A DNA stretch of 64,000 nucleotides, taken from NCBI GenBank assembly GCA_016704345.1, contig JADJAH010000011.1:124001-188000 (forward strand). Direction: 5' to 3'. The position numbers were made by a program, and so were the translations under genes. The DNA is from Ignavibacteria bacterium. Lineage in GTDB: Bacteria; Bacteroidota; Ignavibacteria; Tepidaquicellales; Tepidaquicellaceae. The notes below the pieces were generated by a model. That model did no database searches, had not been told where the DNA came from, and saw only the letters and a list, made by a program, of their open reading frames with translations. Positions 53,664-62,979 of the stretch are shown one piece after another (the stretch's first letter is position 1; every line of letters begins with the position of its first letter).

Positions 53664-55200
53664 TTACGTTACAAGTGAAAGAAGCATCATTTCAATTTCA
53701 GCAAATCTTCTGTCATCTCGATAAGCCATTTCTTCTCTCGTGTATTTGACGAGGTTTGCAGTTCCGCAAGAAGCTTCCGCGCTTTTTTGTTTGTTAATCT
53801 TAACCTTGAGTCTAATGATTGCTCTGAAATATTTCAGAAAGTTAAAAAGATTTTGTTTGTGGAAGTCTGAGATCAGTTTATTCAGATTAACATAATGCCT
53901 GAAGCTGTCAGCAAGCGAAAGCGCCGAATCGAAATGCTCCAGCATATAGAAATTCTTAGCCTTTAGGATATATGAGTCAATTGTTATTGGCAACAATGTG
54001 GATTGAATTTTGGAATTATGGCTCAATGATTCTGAATAATCTTGTGTATAGAATCGCAGAAGTGAAAACCCATAATGAAAGACATTCGTCTGCAAGTCTT
54101 CATCTACATACTTAACATTCTCATTTATGAATTTTTCGGCCCACTCAAACTCTTTGGTTCTTAAGCGCCGAGATCAGTATAGCTCTGAATTCAAGAAACC
54201 TCAGGTTAGTTTTTCCTTCTGATCCGAATAGGTTTTCTTCCAGGAGCTTCCTGTAATTTTGGAAAAGATCCAAGTGCATGTCATGAGTTCCTCTTAAGTT
54301 TTCGAGCAAGCAGTATACATTCATACGCTGTAAGTAGAATTGCAGAATCTGCCTGCTCATTTTGTGTGAGTTACTGAAGACCAGTTTCTTAAGGTTGGTA
54401 TAAGCAGTGAAACCCGATTCGGAAGAACTCAGCTTCATATCATTTAAAACCATCTCGAGAAAAATCATTCTATCCTTATCCTCGGCGTGTAAGTTTCTTA
54501 TTGCATTTTCAACGAATTCAACAATCATATTCCTGTCAATAGGCGCTTCAACAGCGTACTTCTTTCTACCGCTATCATGAGAATAGCTGTTTGCTTCAAT
54601 CTCATTAAGCAACCATCCTGAAACAATCAAAAAGTAATCCAATAAATTATTTATCGAATCGACAAGAAGTTCATTATGTGATCTTATGTGATTATCCTTT
54701 GTCAGAAGTTCATATTTGAGTGTACTGAAAAGGTGCTTGTACAAAATTTGCTCTGCATCTATTTGTTCAAAACCGTTAAATCTCTTTTCAACTTTTTTTA
54801 TCTTTCTGGTATATATCTCCTTGATGTTTCGTCTTGAAAGCTGCAACAACACATTGTAATCTTTCCTAATTCCTTCAGTTCGCATCTGAAGTATATTCAA
54901 ATATTCTTCAGCAAGTTTGGTTATTCGCGACAGATATTTCCTTAATAGCTGGTCATCATAACTCTTTCCCTTATTTGCCGCGGAAAATAAATGTTCCTTG
55001 GTCAAATTGTTATCAGTGAAAAGGGGATAATATTTTTTTAACTCTCTGTAGAGGCGAAGTATTGTTGAATGATTATTGAAAAAAGGAGAGTGAAGAAATT
55101 TTTCAAACTCATTCATCTCATCAGGCGAAAATGTACGTAGGATTTTGACTATCGTAAAGTGTGTAACTCCTTTATGCTGAACCGATTCTTGCAAGGTCAC
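53664..55200 (-). pseudogene. Unrecognised ~500-residue helical protein, frameshifted (family A, member 2)
   Basis: The segment 54145-55200 (MTLQESVQHKGVTHFTIVKI... to SALKNQRV) is followed in another frame by WAEKFINENVKYVDEDLQTN and the segment 53664-54095. The indel lies near 54146 and is not in a homopolymer. With the first member (12098-13522) it shares N-terminal EFEKFLHSPFFNNHSTILRL and C-terminal SLADSFRHYVNLNKLISDFH. It is predicted all-helical, with no signal or membrane segment. The family is unknown to me. Both members being broken in the same window is notable. Confidence 0.65.
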
Positions 55201-55887
55201 AATTTTTGCAAAATATATCTACTCTTTTGTTAAATTAGTAAGTAAGAATAAAGATTATCACTTGTGCAATCTCATCTTTTAAAGTCACATTTCACTTTAA
55301 GTTTCCGAAGAAGGCAGGTCCGAACCCAGGCATTCAAAAGCGGTTATAAATTTTCCATTTTCCACTTTCCATTTTCCACTTTCCATTTTCCACTTTCCAC
55401 TTTTTCCCACTGGCCATTGTCCCGAAGCGAGGTAGGCCTCTAAAGCCTAAGACTGTCCTCAAATATTTTTTCTACTCTTGTTTTCACGCAAAGAGAAACG
55501 CCGGTAAACTATAGGTGTAAGTTTGAGTTTAGGTCAATTGCAAACTCTTCGGAAAATTCAACTTAGTGTTTTTTGTGAGCTGACATGGCGATGACAATAA
55601 CTACTGTAATTCTACTGACCAAGGCAGACTTTCAACAAAAACAATGGAGACACATATTTTTGTCTTACTATTTCAGATGCTAGCAAACATGATTCTATCT
55701 CTCGATTTTAGTATCTTTATGTAGTGCAGAAGACGATATTATTCGCTCCATCTTAATATAACTATGAAAATTATGAGCCTAATGTTTCATCATAAAAAAT
55801 TTTAATAATAGGATAAAGACCTAACTCAGGAATTACAGATCTGATTAAAGTAAGCATTTTATTTAATCTAACTTTCATCATAATATT
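55201..55887. other. Long intergenic region with a TTTTCCA minisatellite
   Basis: Between divergent genes. 55350-55410 is a tandem array of TTTTCCA and TTTCCAC type heptamers. The rest of the region shows no coding potential or strong hairpin; it is AT-rich and should hold the promoters of both flanking genes. Confidence 0.6.
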
Positions 55888-57456
55888 TTGAAACTTTTTG
55901 AAAATATCAGAAAGCACGAGAAGCTCATCAACAGAATAACAAGTGTTCTGTTGTTGCTGTCATGTATTATCATGTTTGTTCTCTCCTTAAAAAATCATTA
56001 CAATTTTCTTGTGTATCCCTACCAGCTTGAATACCGCGAAGGAGCGGGATTGTCAGCCGCTCAAGACTTTCTGCAAAATGAAAATCCTTACGATTTGAGT
56101 CAGCAACCTCAACATACGTACATATACGGATTCCTTTATCCTTATCTAGTTTCAAAAGCAGCGAACGTTTATGGCAACACTCTTTTCGTTCACAGAGCTT
56201 TTACTTACTTTTTCCTTACAGCAACTTCTGTGATAATATTCTTTGTTCTTTTAAGAATGAAAGCGGGGTGGATATTTTCCTTTGCAGGCTTAGTGTTTCT
56301 TCAACAGTCTTTGATAAATGCTTCAAATACCTCGACATCGCGCCCGGAAGGTTTAGGCATTTTTCTGATGACTTTCGGAATTATTATTCCCTGGTTTTGG
56401 AACTATAACAGGATCTCACTATATGCAAGCATTGTCTTAGGAATACTTGGTTTTCTGACAAAGCAGTATTATCTCTTCGTAATTCCTGCGATAGTAGTTT
56501 ACCTTTTTCTATTTGTCAGCAAAAAAAAGGCAATGGAATATTTCTTAACCTCAGTTGTTTCTTTGATTCTAACATTGGTAATACTTGATTATGTTTTTCC
56601 ATTGTACCTGAGCAACACGTTATTCACACATCTGCATTATGCGACATACTCTTACCAATACATGAAAGATCAGGTTGCCGTGTTTGCAGAAGTGAATGTA
56701 TATCTCATTTTGATAATTGTTCTTTCATGCATCTTTATGATCCGGCAATATTTGGAAACAAGAAGTTACATGTCCATTAATGAAATTTTCCAGGATGTCA
56801 AAAAGTTGTTTGTGTTTGAATCAGCATCTACATTAAGTAAGCCGCTAATAAGCAGCAATGGTGATTTACTATTCCCTTTAACATTAATGCTTGCATTGTT
56901 CATATTTATGATTAATCTCGGAGGACATACAGGAAACTATATGGCGGCATATTTATTTCAGCTTGCTTCTCCCTTTCTTATTCTGGTAACCTTTCAAACA
57001 TTAAATTCCACAAAGGATTTGTTGTTCAGATCATTTGCTTGCTTAGTCTTGATCATTACACTGAATGTTGAATTTGGTTTGCAGAAGATTGATTTCGAAA
57101 GATTCACTTCCTGCTTCATACAAATAGAAGAAATCATTAAATCCAGCAAGAGTCCTTTGAACTCTCCGGAAAACGTATCTGTAATCATCCAAGAAGGTAA
57201 GCCGGTACATAATTCAGGACACTCTGAATATTTTCTTAGTAGCAATCATAAGACCGAACGCACAAACGACTACGAAAATGAAATCAATAATAAAATCACC
57301 AACAAGGAATTTGATGTGATACTTCTAACAGAAGGCTATTATAGTTTCTTTGTTGACAAAGGACTTCTCTATCAAAACTATAAATTGAAGAACAAGTTGT
57401 GTGCTCCTATGATACTTCAAGAATGGAAAACGGAAATTTGGGAGCCGAAAAAATAA
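55888..57456 (+). CDS. Multi-pass membrane protein, possible GT-C glycosyltransferase
   Basis: 522 residues, starting at TTG (55888); an ATG comes only at codon 30. About 10-11 membrane segments in the first 410 residues (for example ITSVLLLLSCIIMFVLSL, FFLTATSVIIFFVLLRM, YYLFVIPAIVVYLFLFV, LILIIVLSCIFMI). After the first segment, YPYQLEYREGAGLSAAQDFL with E-x-x-E resembles the acidic first-loop motif of GT-C enzymes, and SRPEGLGIFLMTFGI follows. The soluble C-terminus of about 100 residues is less hydrophobic. A dolichyl/undecaprenyl-phosphate sugar transferase is a reasonable guess, without proof. A single plus-strand gene. Confidence 0.7.
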   Translation: MKLFENIRKHEKLINRITSVLLLLSCIIMFVLSLKNHYNFLVYPYQLEYREGAGLSAAQDFLQNENPYDLSQQPQHTYIYGFLYPYLVSKAANVYGNTLFVHRAFTYFFLTATSVIIFFVLLRMKAGWIFSFAGLVFLQQSLINASNTSTSRPEGLGIFLMTFGIIIPWFWNYNRISLYASIVLGILGFLTKQYYLFVIPAIVVYLFLFVSKKKAMEYFLTSVVSLILTLVILDYVFPLYLSNTLFTHLHYATYSYQYMKDQVAVFAEVNVYLILIIVLSCIFMIRQYLETRSYMSINEIFQDVKKLFVFESASTLSKPLISSNGDLLFPLTLMLALFIFMINLGGHTGNYMAAYLFQLASPFLILVTFQTLNSTKDLLFRSFACLVLIITLNVEFGLQKIDFERFTSCFIQIEEIIKSSKSPLNSPENVSVIIQEGKPVHNSGHSEYFLSSNHKTERTNDYENEINNKITNKEFDVILLTEGYYSFFVDKGLLYQNYKLKNKLCAPMILQEWKTEIWEPKK

Positions 57457-57500
57457 CGGATTGAACCCTTCACTTTCCATTTTCAATTTTATGGATCCTT

Positions 57501-57594
57501 CCCGCCTGCCTGCCAGGATGCATATCACACTTCAATGGTCAGTGGGCAGGCAGGCCTGCAGGGTATAGGCATCATTCATTCTCTGCGGGCAGGC
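57501..57594. repeat. Two units of the GC-rich palindrome family
   Basis: CCCGCCTGCCTGCC...AGTGGGCAGGCAG and GCCTGCAGGG...CTGCGGGCAG, two adjacent units with different cores. No REP arms flank it here. It follows the membrane protein gene and may work as a terminator. Confidence 0.75.
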
Positions 57595-57703
57595 GCTACG
57601 CTCCGCTTGCTCAGGATGACAAAAAAATATTGCTACAGCCCTTCTTTTTGAATAGCCTGATTTTGATACGTCGCTACGCGCTTGAAGCCGACTGCAGCCA
57701 AGC

Positions 57704-57834
57704 CCTTCCATTTCCACTTTCCATTTTCCACTTTCCATTTCCATTTTCCACTTTCCATTTTCATTTTCCATTTTCCACTTTCCATTTTCAATTTTCCATT
57801 TTCCATTTTCAATTTTCAATTTTCAATTTTCAAT
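57704..57834. repeat. TTTTCCA-type minisatellite
   Basis: About 130 bases of alternating TTTTCCA, TTTCCACT, and TTTTCAA units. It precedes the polyprenyl synthetase start. An open frame crosses it, but its translation (FPLSIFHFPFPFSTFHF) is low complexity and not a real N-terminus. Confidence 0.9.
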
Positions 57835-57908
57835 TGCTTTACTTCATATCTCTAATTTCATTAATTGTTTATATTGCCCTTAAATTAGACAATGCCTCAT
57901 CCCTGCCA

Positions 57909-58901
57909 ATGAATGATTCATTCAGCATTTATGCTGATTACAGAAAGAAAATAGACGAAATACTCAGGCAATCAATCACACGAAAACTCCCTGCAACATT
58001 ATATGATCCGCTAAACTATGTGCTGAGCGGAGGAGGAAAGAGGATTCGTCCGATGATGGTGATTTTTGCATGCGAAGCGGCAGGCGGAAGTTTTGATGAT
58101 GCAGTAAATGCGTCAGTCGCGCTGGAAATGCTTCACAACTTCACGCTCGTTCATGATGACATAATGGACAATGCAGAAACTCGCCGCAGTGAACCAACAG
58201 TTCACACAAAGTGGAATGAGAATGTTGCCATACTTGTAGGCGATCAGCTTATTGGCCTTGCATATATCTACCTGCTGAAAACGAATTCCGGGAATATCAA
58301 AGAGATTACAAGCGCATTCACAGAAGGGATCATTGAAGTTTGCGAAGGGCAGAGCTTTGACAAAGAATATGAGGAAAGAAAGGATGTTGGTATAGACGAG
58401 TATATGATGATGATAAGAAAGAAAACGGCAAAGATGCTTGAGACTTCGGCGGCAGTCGGCGCGCTTATAGGCGGCGGTGATGAGAATTTTGTAAGTAATG
58501 TTAAAGAGTTTGCACTTAACACAGGACTCGCATTTCAGATTCAGGATGATCTGTTGGATATTATTGCCGACGAGGAAGAGTTTGGAAAGAAAACCGGTGG
58601 TGATATTATTGAAGGCAAGAAGACATATCTCCTTCTTAAAGCATTTGAATCCGCGGAAAACGTTGCAGACAAGGAGCTGATCAAAAAGATAATAGACAAC
58701 AACGGATTGAAAGATGCAACGGAGTCGGATATTAATAAAGTCAGAGACGTTTATGTGAGATCCGGTGCGATCGAATCGGCAAGAAAAGAGATAGAAAGAT
58801 TTACAAAGCTTGCCGAGGATTGTCTCGAACAATTGCCGGCTAATATTGGCCGTGAACGACTTAAATGGCTGACGGAAATGCTGATGAACCGGAGCATTTG
58901 A
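57909..58901 (+). CDS. Polyprenyl (prenyl diphosphate) synthetase
   Basis: 330 residues from the ATG at 57909. NYVLSGGGKRIRPMMVIFAC, TLVHDDIMDNAETRRSEPTV (first aspartate-rich D-D-x-x-D) and FQIQDDLLDIIADEEEFGKK with GGDIIEGKKTYLLLKAF (second D-D-x-x-D and lysine) are the trans-prenyltransferase motifs. The enzyme condenses isopentenyl diphosphate with allylic diphosphates; residues before the first D-D-x-x-D (ALEMLHNFTLVHDD: F at -4 / H-N) suggest a short or medium chain, GGPP or FPP, but this is inference. The frame is open from 57630, but the start at 57909 fits the family. Confidence 0.93.
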   Translation: MNDSFSIYADYRKKIDEILRQSITRKLPATLYDPLNYVLSGGGKRIRPMMVIFACEAAGGSFDDAVNASVALEMLHNFTLVHDDIMDNAETRRSEPTVHTKWNENVAILVGDQLIGLAYIYLLKTNSGNIKEITSAFTEGIIEVCEGQSFDKEYEERKDVGIDEYMMMIRKKTAKMLETSAAVGALIGGGDENFVSNVKEFALNTGLAFQIQDDLLDIIADEEEFGKKTGGDIIEGKKTYLLLKAFESAENVADKELIKKIIDNNGLKDATESDINKVRDVYVRSGAIESARKEIERFTKLAEDCLEQLPANIGRERLKWLTEMLMNRSI

Positions 58902-58936
58902 GTTTCGCTTATGTGAAATTCATTGGAGACAGTTAA

Positions 58937-59145
58937 GCCCTTTACACAGAGATCCCCGCCTGCTTGGTGTTGCTAACAGTTGATAAATACATAAAGTGGG
59001 CAGGCTCGGAGTTATCACAGAGTTCCACAGAGAAAAGCATGAATTCCTGTTGAGAAATTTTCTGTCAGGAAACTCACTTTTAATTATGTGTTTCTTCTTA
59101 TGCACTCTGTGTACCTCCGTGTAATCTCTGTGGAACTCAGTGAAA
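58937..59145. repeat. Long inverted repeat interrupted by a GC-rich palindrome
   Basis: CAGAGTTCCACAGAGAA (59018-59034) pairs with TCTCTGTGGAACTCAG (59125-59140), and TTACACAGAGAT (58942-58953) with TGTAATCTCTGTG (59120-59132). A CCCGCCTGC...AGTGGGCAGGCTCGG unit (58954-59009) sits in the left arm between ACAGAGAT and AGTTATCACAGAG. The element therefore looks like a palindromic repeat with a second family inserted. Confidence 0.7.
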
Positions 59146-59204
59146 GAAATAAATATCAGAGGAAATAGAGTGTTAAGCTCATATTTGAAATGAGTAAGAA
59201 ATAG

Positions 59205-59474
59205 ATGATCACAAAAGAAGTCACAATAGTTAACAAAGCCGGGATGCATACAAGACCCGCGTCATCGATAGTGAGGATCGCGGCGAAGTATGAAGCGGAT
59301 TTTTATATCTCGAGGGACGGATTCGAGGTCAACGGAAAGAGCATCATCGGCGTCATGACGCTCGCTGCGGAACAGGGTTCAAAGCTCTCACTTCGTTTCG
59401 AAGGCGAAGATGAAGCCGCGCTCGCCGAGGACATTATCCGGTTCTTTGAAGACGGATTCGGAGAGCCCAAATGA
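59205..59474 (+). CDS. HPr family phosphocarrier protein
   Basis: 89 residues. KAGMHTRPASSIVRIAAKYE has the phosphorylatable His15, and FEVNGKSIIGVMTLAAEQGS has Ser46, the site used by HPr kinase. EDEAALAEDIIRFFEDGFGE is the last helix. HPr carries phosphate from enzyme I to PTS partners or serves as a regulator; no enzyme I or PTS gene is nearby, so a regulatory role with HPr kinase is plausible. It overlaps mfd by 4 bases (ATGA), so the two are co-translated. Confidence 0.93.
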   Translation: MITKEVTIVNKAGMHTRPASSIVRIAAKYEADFYISRDGFEVNGKSIIGVMTLAAEQGSKLSLRFEGEDEAALAEDIIRFFEDGFGEPK

Positions 59475-62400
59475 TATCCGAGTTTAGAAAAATCAAGGAA
59501 ACTGTCTTTTCTTCAGGCAGCTTCAGTAAACTCACTTCAGAAATATCCAACAAAGAAAAGCTTACTCTCTCCGGAGTCAGCGGTTCTCTCACTGCATTCA
59601 TAATAGCTTCGATCTTTGAGCATCGTACAAAGAAACTTCTCATTATATCGCACGACGATGACAGGATCATCAAACTAAAAGACGACATAGACCTGCTTTG
59701 CGAGAATGCTAACATTTCTGCTTTCTCACAGAAGCTTCCGGATTCCGAGCCGTATTCAAAAATTCTTATTGACCTTGCTGAAGCAAGTGATTTTATCATA
59801 GTCACAAGTGCTGGCGAGTTGAAGAAGAAGGTTGTATCAAAAGATCTTTTCAAGGATTCGATGATCGAAATCATGAAAGAGCAGAACATTGATTTCGAAC
59901 AATTGATAGACAGACTGCAGAAGTCAGGCTTCAACCGGGTTGACTTCGTTGATCAGGAAGGTGACTTCTCTGTTCGCGGAGGGATAATCGACATCTTTGC
60001 GGAGAATCTCCAAAGTCCCGTAAGAGTGGAGTTCTTCGGAGATACTGTTGAGTCAATCAGAGAGTTCGATATTAACTCTCAAAGATCCGTTAAGGAAGTT
60101 GAACATGTAAAACTCGGAATCAACGTCACAACAAATGACAACTTAACGGAAGAAAGCTTCACAGAGAATCTCGTTGACTATCTTCCTAAGGACACGCTTG
60201 TTCTAATTGATGAGCCGGAGATCACGCTGAACATGGTTGATGAAGAATCACTCGATAAACTTTCACACTATAAGCAAATTGGATTGACATCGTTCACCAA
60301 TTCAATGAGCGATGATTCCGGCAATACCATCAACTTTCATTCAAAGCCGCAGCCCGACTTTCTTTCAAATCTCCGTGCAATCTACAATGACATTTCCGGG
60401 AAGATCTCTGAAGGATATGATGTTTACATACTTGCTTCCGATTCTCATCAGGCAGACAGAATAAAAGAACTGCTGGAAGATTTTGAGGATGAAAATGTAT
60501 TCTCAAAGGATGAGTTGATCCATCATGCTTCTTCAGAAGAAGGCATTGTTTCATCGATACAGGCCATAGCAGGAAAGTTTACTGTGCTGTCGGAATCTCT
60601 TCACAGCGGATTTATTCTGAACGATCCAAAGCTTCTGATCTACACCGAGCATCAGATATTCGGAAGATATTTCAAGAGAATCAGAAAGAGAAAGCAGAGA
60701 TTTAAAGGCATAACTTTCAGCGAGTTAAAAGAGCTTCAGTATGGCGACTATGTCGTTCACCGTGACTTCGGCATCGGAGTTTATTCCGGATTAAAGAAGA
60801 TCACTGTCGGCAACAATCAGCAGGAAGTTGTTCAGCTTTCTTATCTCTCAAATGACACGCTTTTCATCAATCTCAACAGCATCAACCTTATCAAAAAATA
60901 TTCCGGCTCCGAAGGTCACAAGCCTGTACTGACAAGGCTTGGCGGAGGTGACTGGGATAAGGTCAAGGCGAGAACGAAGAAGCAGGTCAAAGATATTGCA
61001 AGGGACCTGATAATACTTTACGCAAAAAGAAAAACGGAGAAGGGCCACAAGTATCCCTCTGATACTCACTGGCAAAAGGAGCTTGAAGCAAATTTTATGT
61101 ATGAGGATACGCCGGATCAGTTCAGGGCAACGCAGGAAGCAAAGGAAGACATGGAATCGGAAAATCCGATGGACCGTCTAGTTTGCGGCGATGTCGGATT
61201 CGGAAAAACTGAAGTTGCGCTGCGTGCAGCTTTCAAAGCGGTGATGGACAACAAGCAGGTTGCGGTGCTTGTGCCGACAACGATACTTGCCGTTCAGCAT
61301 TACAATACTTTCAGAGACCGGTTAACTGCCTTTGCTGTGGAAGTTGATAACATCACAAGATTGAGAAGTTCGAAAGAGCAAAAAGAAATTCTCGCACGCC
61401 TTGCCGAAGGAAAGCTTAACATACTGATCGGCACTCACAGGATCTTATCCAAGGACATAGAGTTCAAGAATCTCGGTTTGCTTATAATTGACGAAGAGCA
61501 GAGATTCGGCGTGAAGGCAAAAGAGAAGTTAAGAGCATTAAGTCCGAATGTTGACACTCTTACTCTAACAGCAACTCCTATCCCGAGAACGCTAAATTTT
61601 TCGCTTCTTGGAGCGCGAGATCTTTCTATAATCAATACTCCGCCGAAGAACCGTAAGCCGATAATCACGGAGATCGTCAAGCTTGACTGGAGCAATATTG
61701 CTACAATAATACGCAATGAACTTGCACGCGGCGGACAGGTATATTTTGTAAATGACAAAGTGAGGAATCTTAATCTTCTCGGTGATACTATCAAGAACTA
61801 TGTTCCCGAATCAAGGATCGGAATTGCCCACGGGCAGATGGACGGAAAAGAACTTGAAGAAGTTGTCATCAACTTTATTGAGAAGAAACTCAATGTACTT
61901 CTCTGCACAAAGATCATCGAATCCGGACTCGACATCCCGAATGTAAATACTATCATCATCAACAATGCAGACATGTACGGGCTTGCTGAACTGTATCAGC
62001 TTCGCGGCAGAGTAGGCAGAAGCGATGCTCAGGCGTTTGCCTATCTCATTGCTCCGCCGGATGCAAAGCTTACCAAGACGGCTGTAAGAAGACTGCAGGC
62101 GATCGAAGAATTTACAGAGCTTGGTTCCGGCTTCAATCTCGCCATGCGAGACATGGAGATTCGCGGCGTTGGCAATCTTCTTGGAAAAGAGCAAAGCGGA
62201 TTCATACAGGAGATTGGATTTGACATGTACATCAGCATCATAGAAGAAGCCGTGCTCGAGCTGAAGGAGAATGAGTTTAAAGATCTTTTTGCAAATGAGC
62301 TGTCTCTGAAGAAGATGAATGAGACTATCGAGAAGAAGCTCGAAGCAAAGAGCACAATAATTGAGAATGATCTGAACGCATTGATACCAAAAGATTATGT

Positions 62401-62836
62401 AGCAAATGATACGGAAAGATTGAATCTTTACAGAAGACTCTATGAACTGACGACAGAAGATGAGCTCAATGCGTTAGCAATTGAAATGAAGGACAGGTTT
62501 GGCGAATATCTTGATGACGTTGAAAATCTTTTGCGGATAATCCGGCTGAAGCTGAAGGCATCTGAGATAGGGCTTGAGAAGATTGCCGTCAGGGGAAAGA
62601 CGCTTGTGATGGAATTTCCGGCAGACAAAGACCACAGAATTTTTGAGAGTACGTTCTTCAATGCATTGATAGAAAGATTATCGCATGACAAGTCAAGAAA
62701 GTATAACATTGCGCCTGAGAAAGAAAAATTAGTTGTGGAAGCAGCTGTTAACGGAAACAGTGATGGAGATAGATTGAAGGATGTGGAAAAAATTATTGGT
62801 GAGATGGCAAAGGAAGTTGAACCGGAGCAAATGTGA
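59471..62836 (+). CDS. mfd: Transcription-repair coupling factor Mfd
   Basis: 1121 residues, intact. The UvrB-homology region (LEHRTKKLLIISHDDD-like, then GGIIDIFAENLQSPVRVEFF) is N-terminal; YGDYVVHRDFGIGVYSGLKK (about 423) is the RNA-polymerase-interacting CarD-like domain; VCGDVGFGKTEVALRAAFKA (Walker A, about 573), LIIDEEQRFGVKAKEKL (D-E-E-Q, about 673) and TLTATPIPRTLNFSLLGARD are the RecG-like helicase; QLRGRVGRSDAQAFAYLI is motif VI. The TRCF C-terminal domain ends the protein. Mfd removes stalled RNA polymerase and recruits UvrA. It starts inside the HPr gene stop. Confidence 0.97.
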   Translation: MISEFRKIKETVFSSGSFSKLTSEISNKEKLTLSGVSGSLTAFIIASIFEHRTKKLLIISHDDDRIIKLKDDIDLLCENANISAFSQKLPDSEPYSKILIDLAEASDFIIVTSAGELKKKVVSKDLFKDSMIEIMKEQNIDFEQLIDRLQKSGFNRVDFVDQEGDFSVRGGIIDIFAENLQSPVRVEFFGDTVESIREFDINSQRSVKEVEHVKLGINVTTNDNLTEESFTENLVDYLPKDTLVLIDEPEITLNMVDEESLDKLSHYKQIGLTSFTNSMSDDSGNTINFHSKPQPDFLSNLRAIYNDISGKISEGYDVYILASDSHQADRIKELLEDFEDENVFSKDELIHHASSEEGIVSSIQAIAGKFTVLSESLHSGFILNDPKLLIYTEHQIFGRYFKRIRKRKQRFKGITFSELKELQYGDYVVHRDFGIGVYSGLKKITVGNNQQEVVQLSYLSNDTLFINLNSINLIKKYSGSEGHKPVLTRLGGGDWDKVKARTKKQVKDIARDLIILYAKRKTEKGHKYPSDTHWQKELEANFMYEDTPDQFRATQEAKEDMESENPMDRLVCGDVGFGKTEVALRAAFKAVMDNKQVAVLVPTTILAVQHYNTFRDRLTAFAVEVDNITRLRSSKEQKEILARLAEGKLNILIGTHRILSKDIEFKNLGLLIIDEEQRFGVKAKEKLRALSPNVDTLTLTATPIPRTLNFSLLGARDLSIINTPPKNRKPIITEIVKLDWSNIATIIRNELARGGQVYFVNDKVRNLNLLGDTIKNYVPESRIGIAHGQMDGKELEEVVINFIEKKLNVLLCTKIIESGLDIPNVNTIIINNADMYGLAELYQLRGRVGRSDAQAFAYLIAPPDAKLTKTAVRRLQAIEEFTELGSGFNLAMRDMEIRGVGNLLGKEQSGFIQEIGFDMYISIIEEAVLELKENEFKDLFANELSLKKMNETIEKKLEAKSTIIENDLNALIPKDYVANDTERLNLYRRLYELTTEDELNALAIEMKDRFGEYLDDVENLLRIIRLKLKASEIGLEKIAVRGKTLVMEFPADKDHRIFESTFFNALIERLSHDKSRKYNIAPEKEKLVVEAAVNGNSDGDRLKDVEKIIGEMAKEVEPEQM

Positions 62837-62979
62837 TGAATGTTGGAGATCGGTGTTTATAATATTTTATGATTCAAATGTAATATCGTAATGCTAGCAA
62901 AGAGAGCAGTAATTTACATTGATATTACAACCGTCTTCTGATAAGTGATTATTTATTTAAACAAACTTATTTTAAGAAT

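Noticed and set aside
57532..57819. 95-codon minus-strand frame rich in EN and KWK repeats
   Set aside because: It is the reverse of the TTTTCCA minisatellite and the GC-rich palindrome, not a gene.
57630..57908. N-terminal extension of the polyprenyl synthetase
   Set aside because: It translates the TTTTCCA minisatellite into phenylalanine-rich low complexity. The family start is at 57909.
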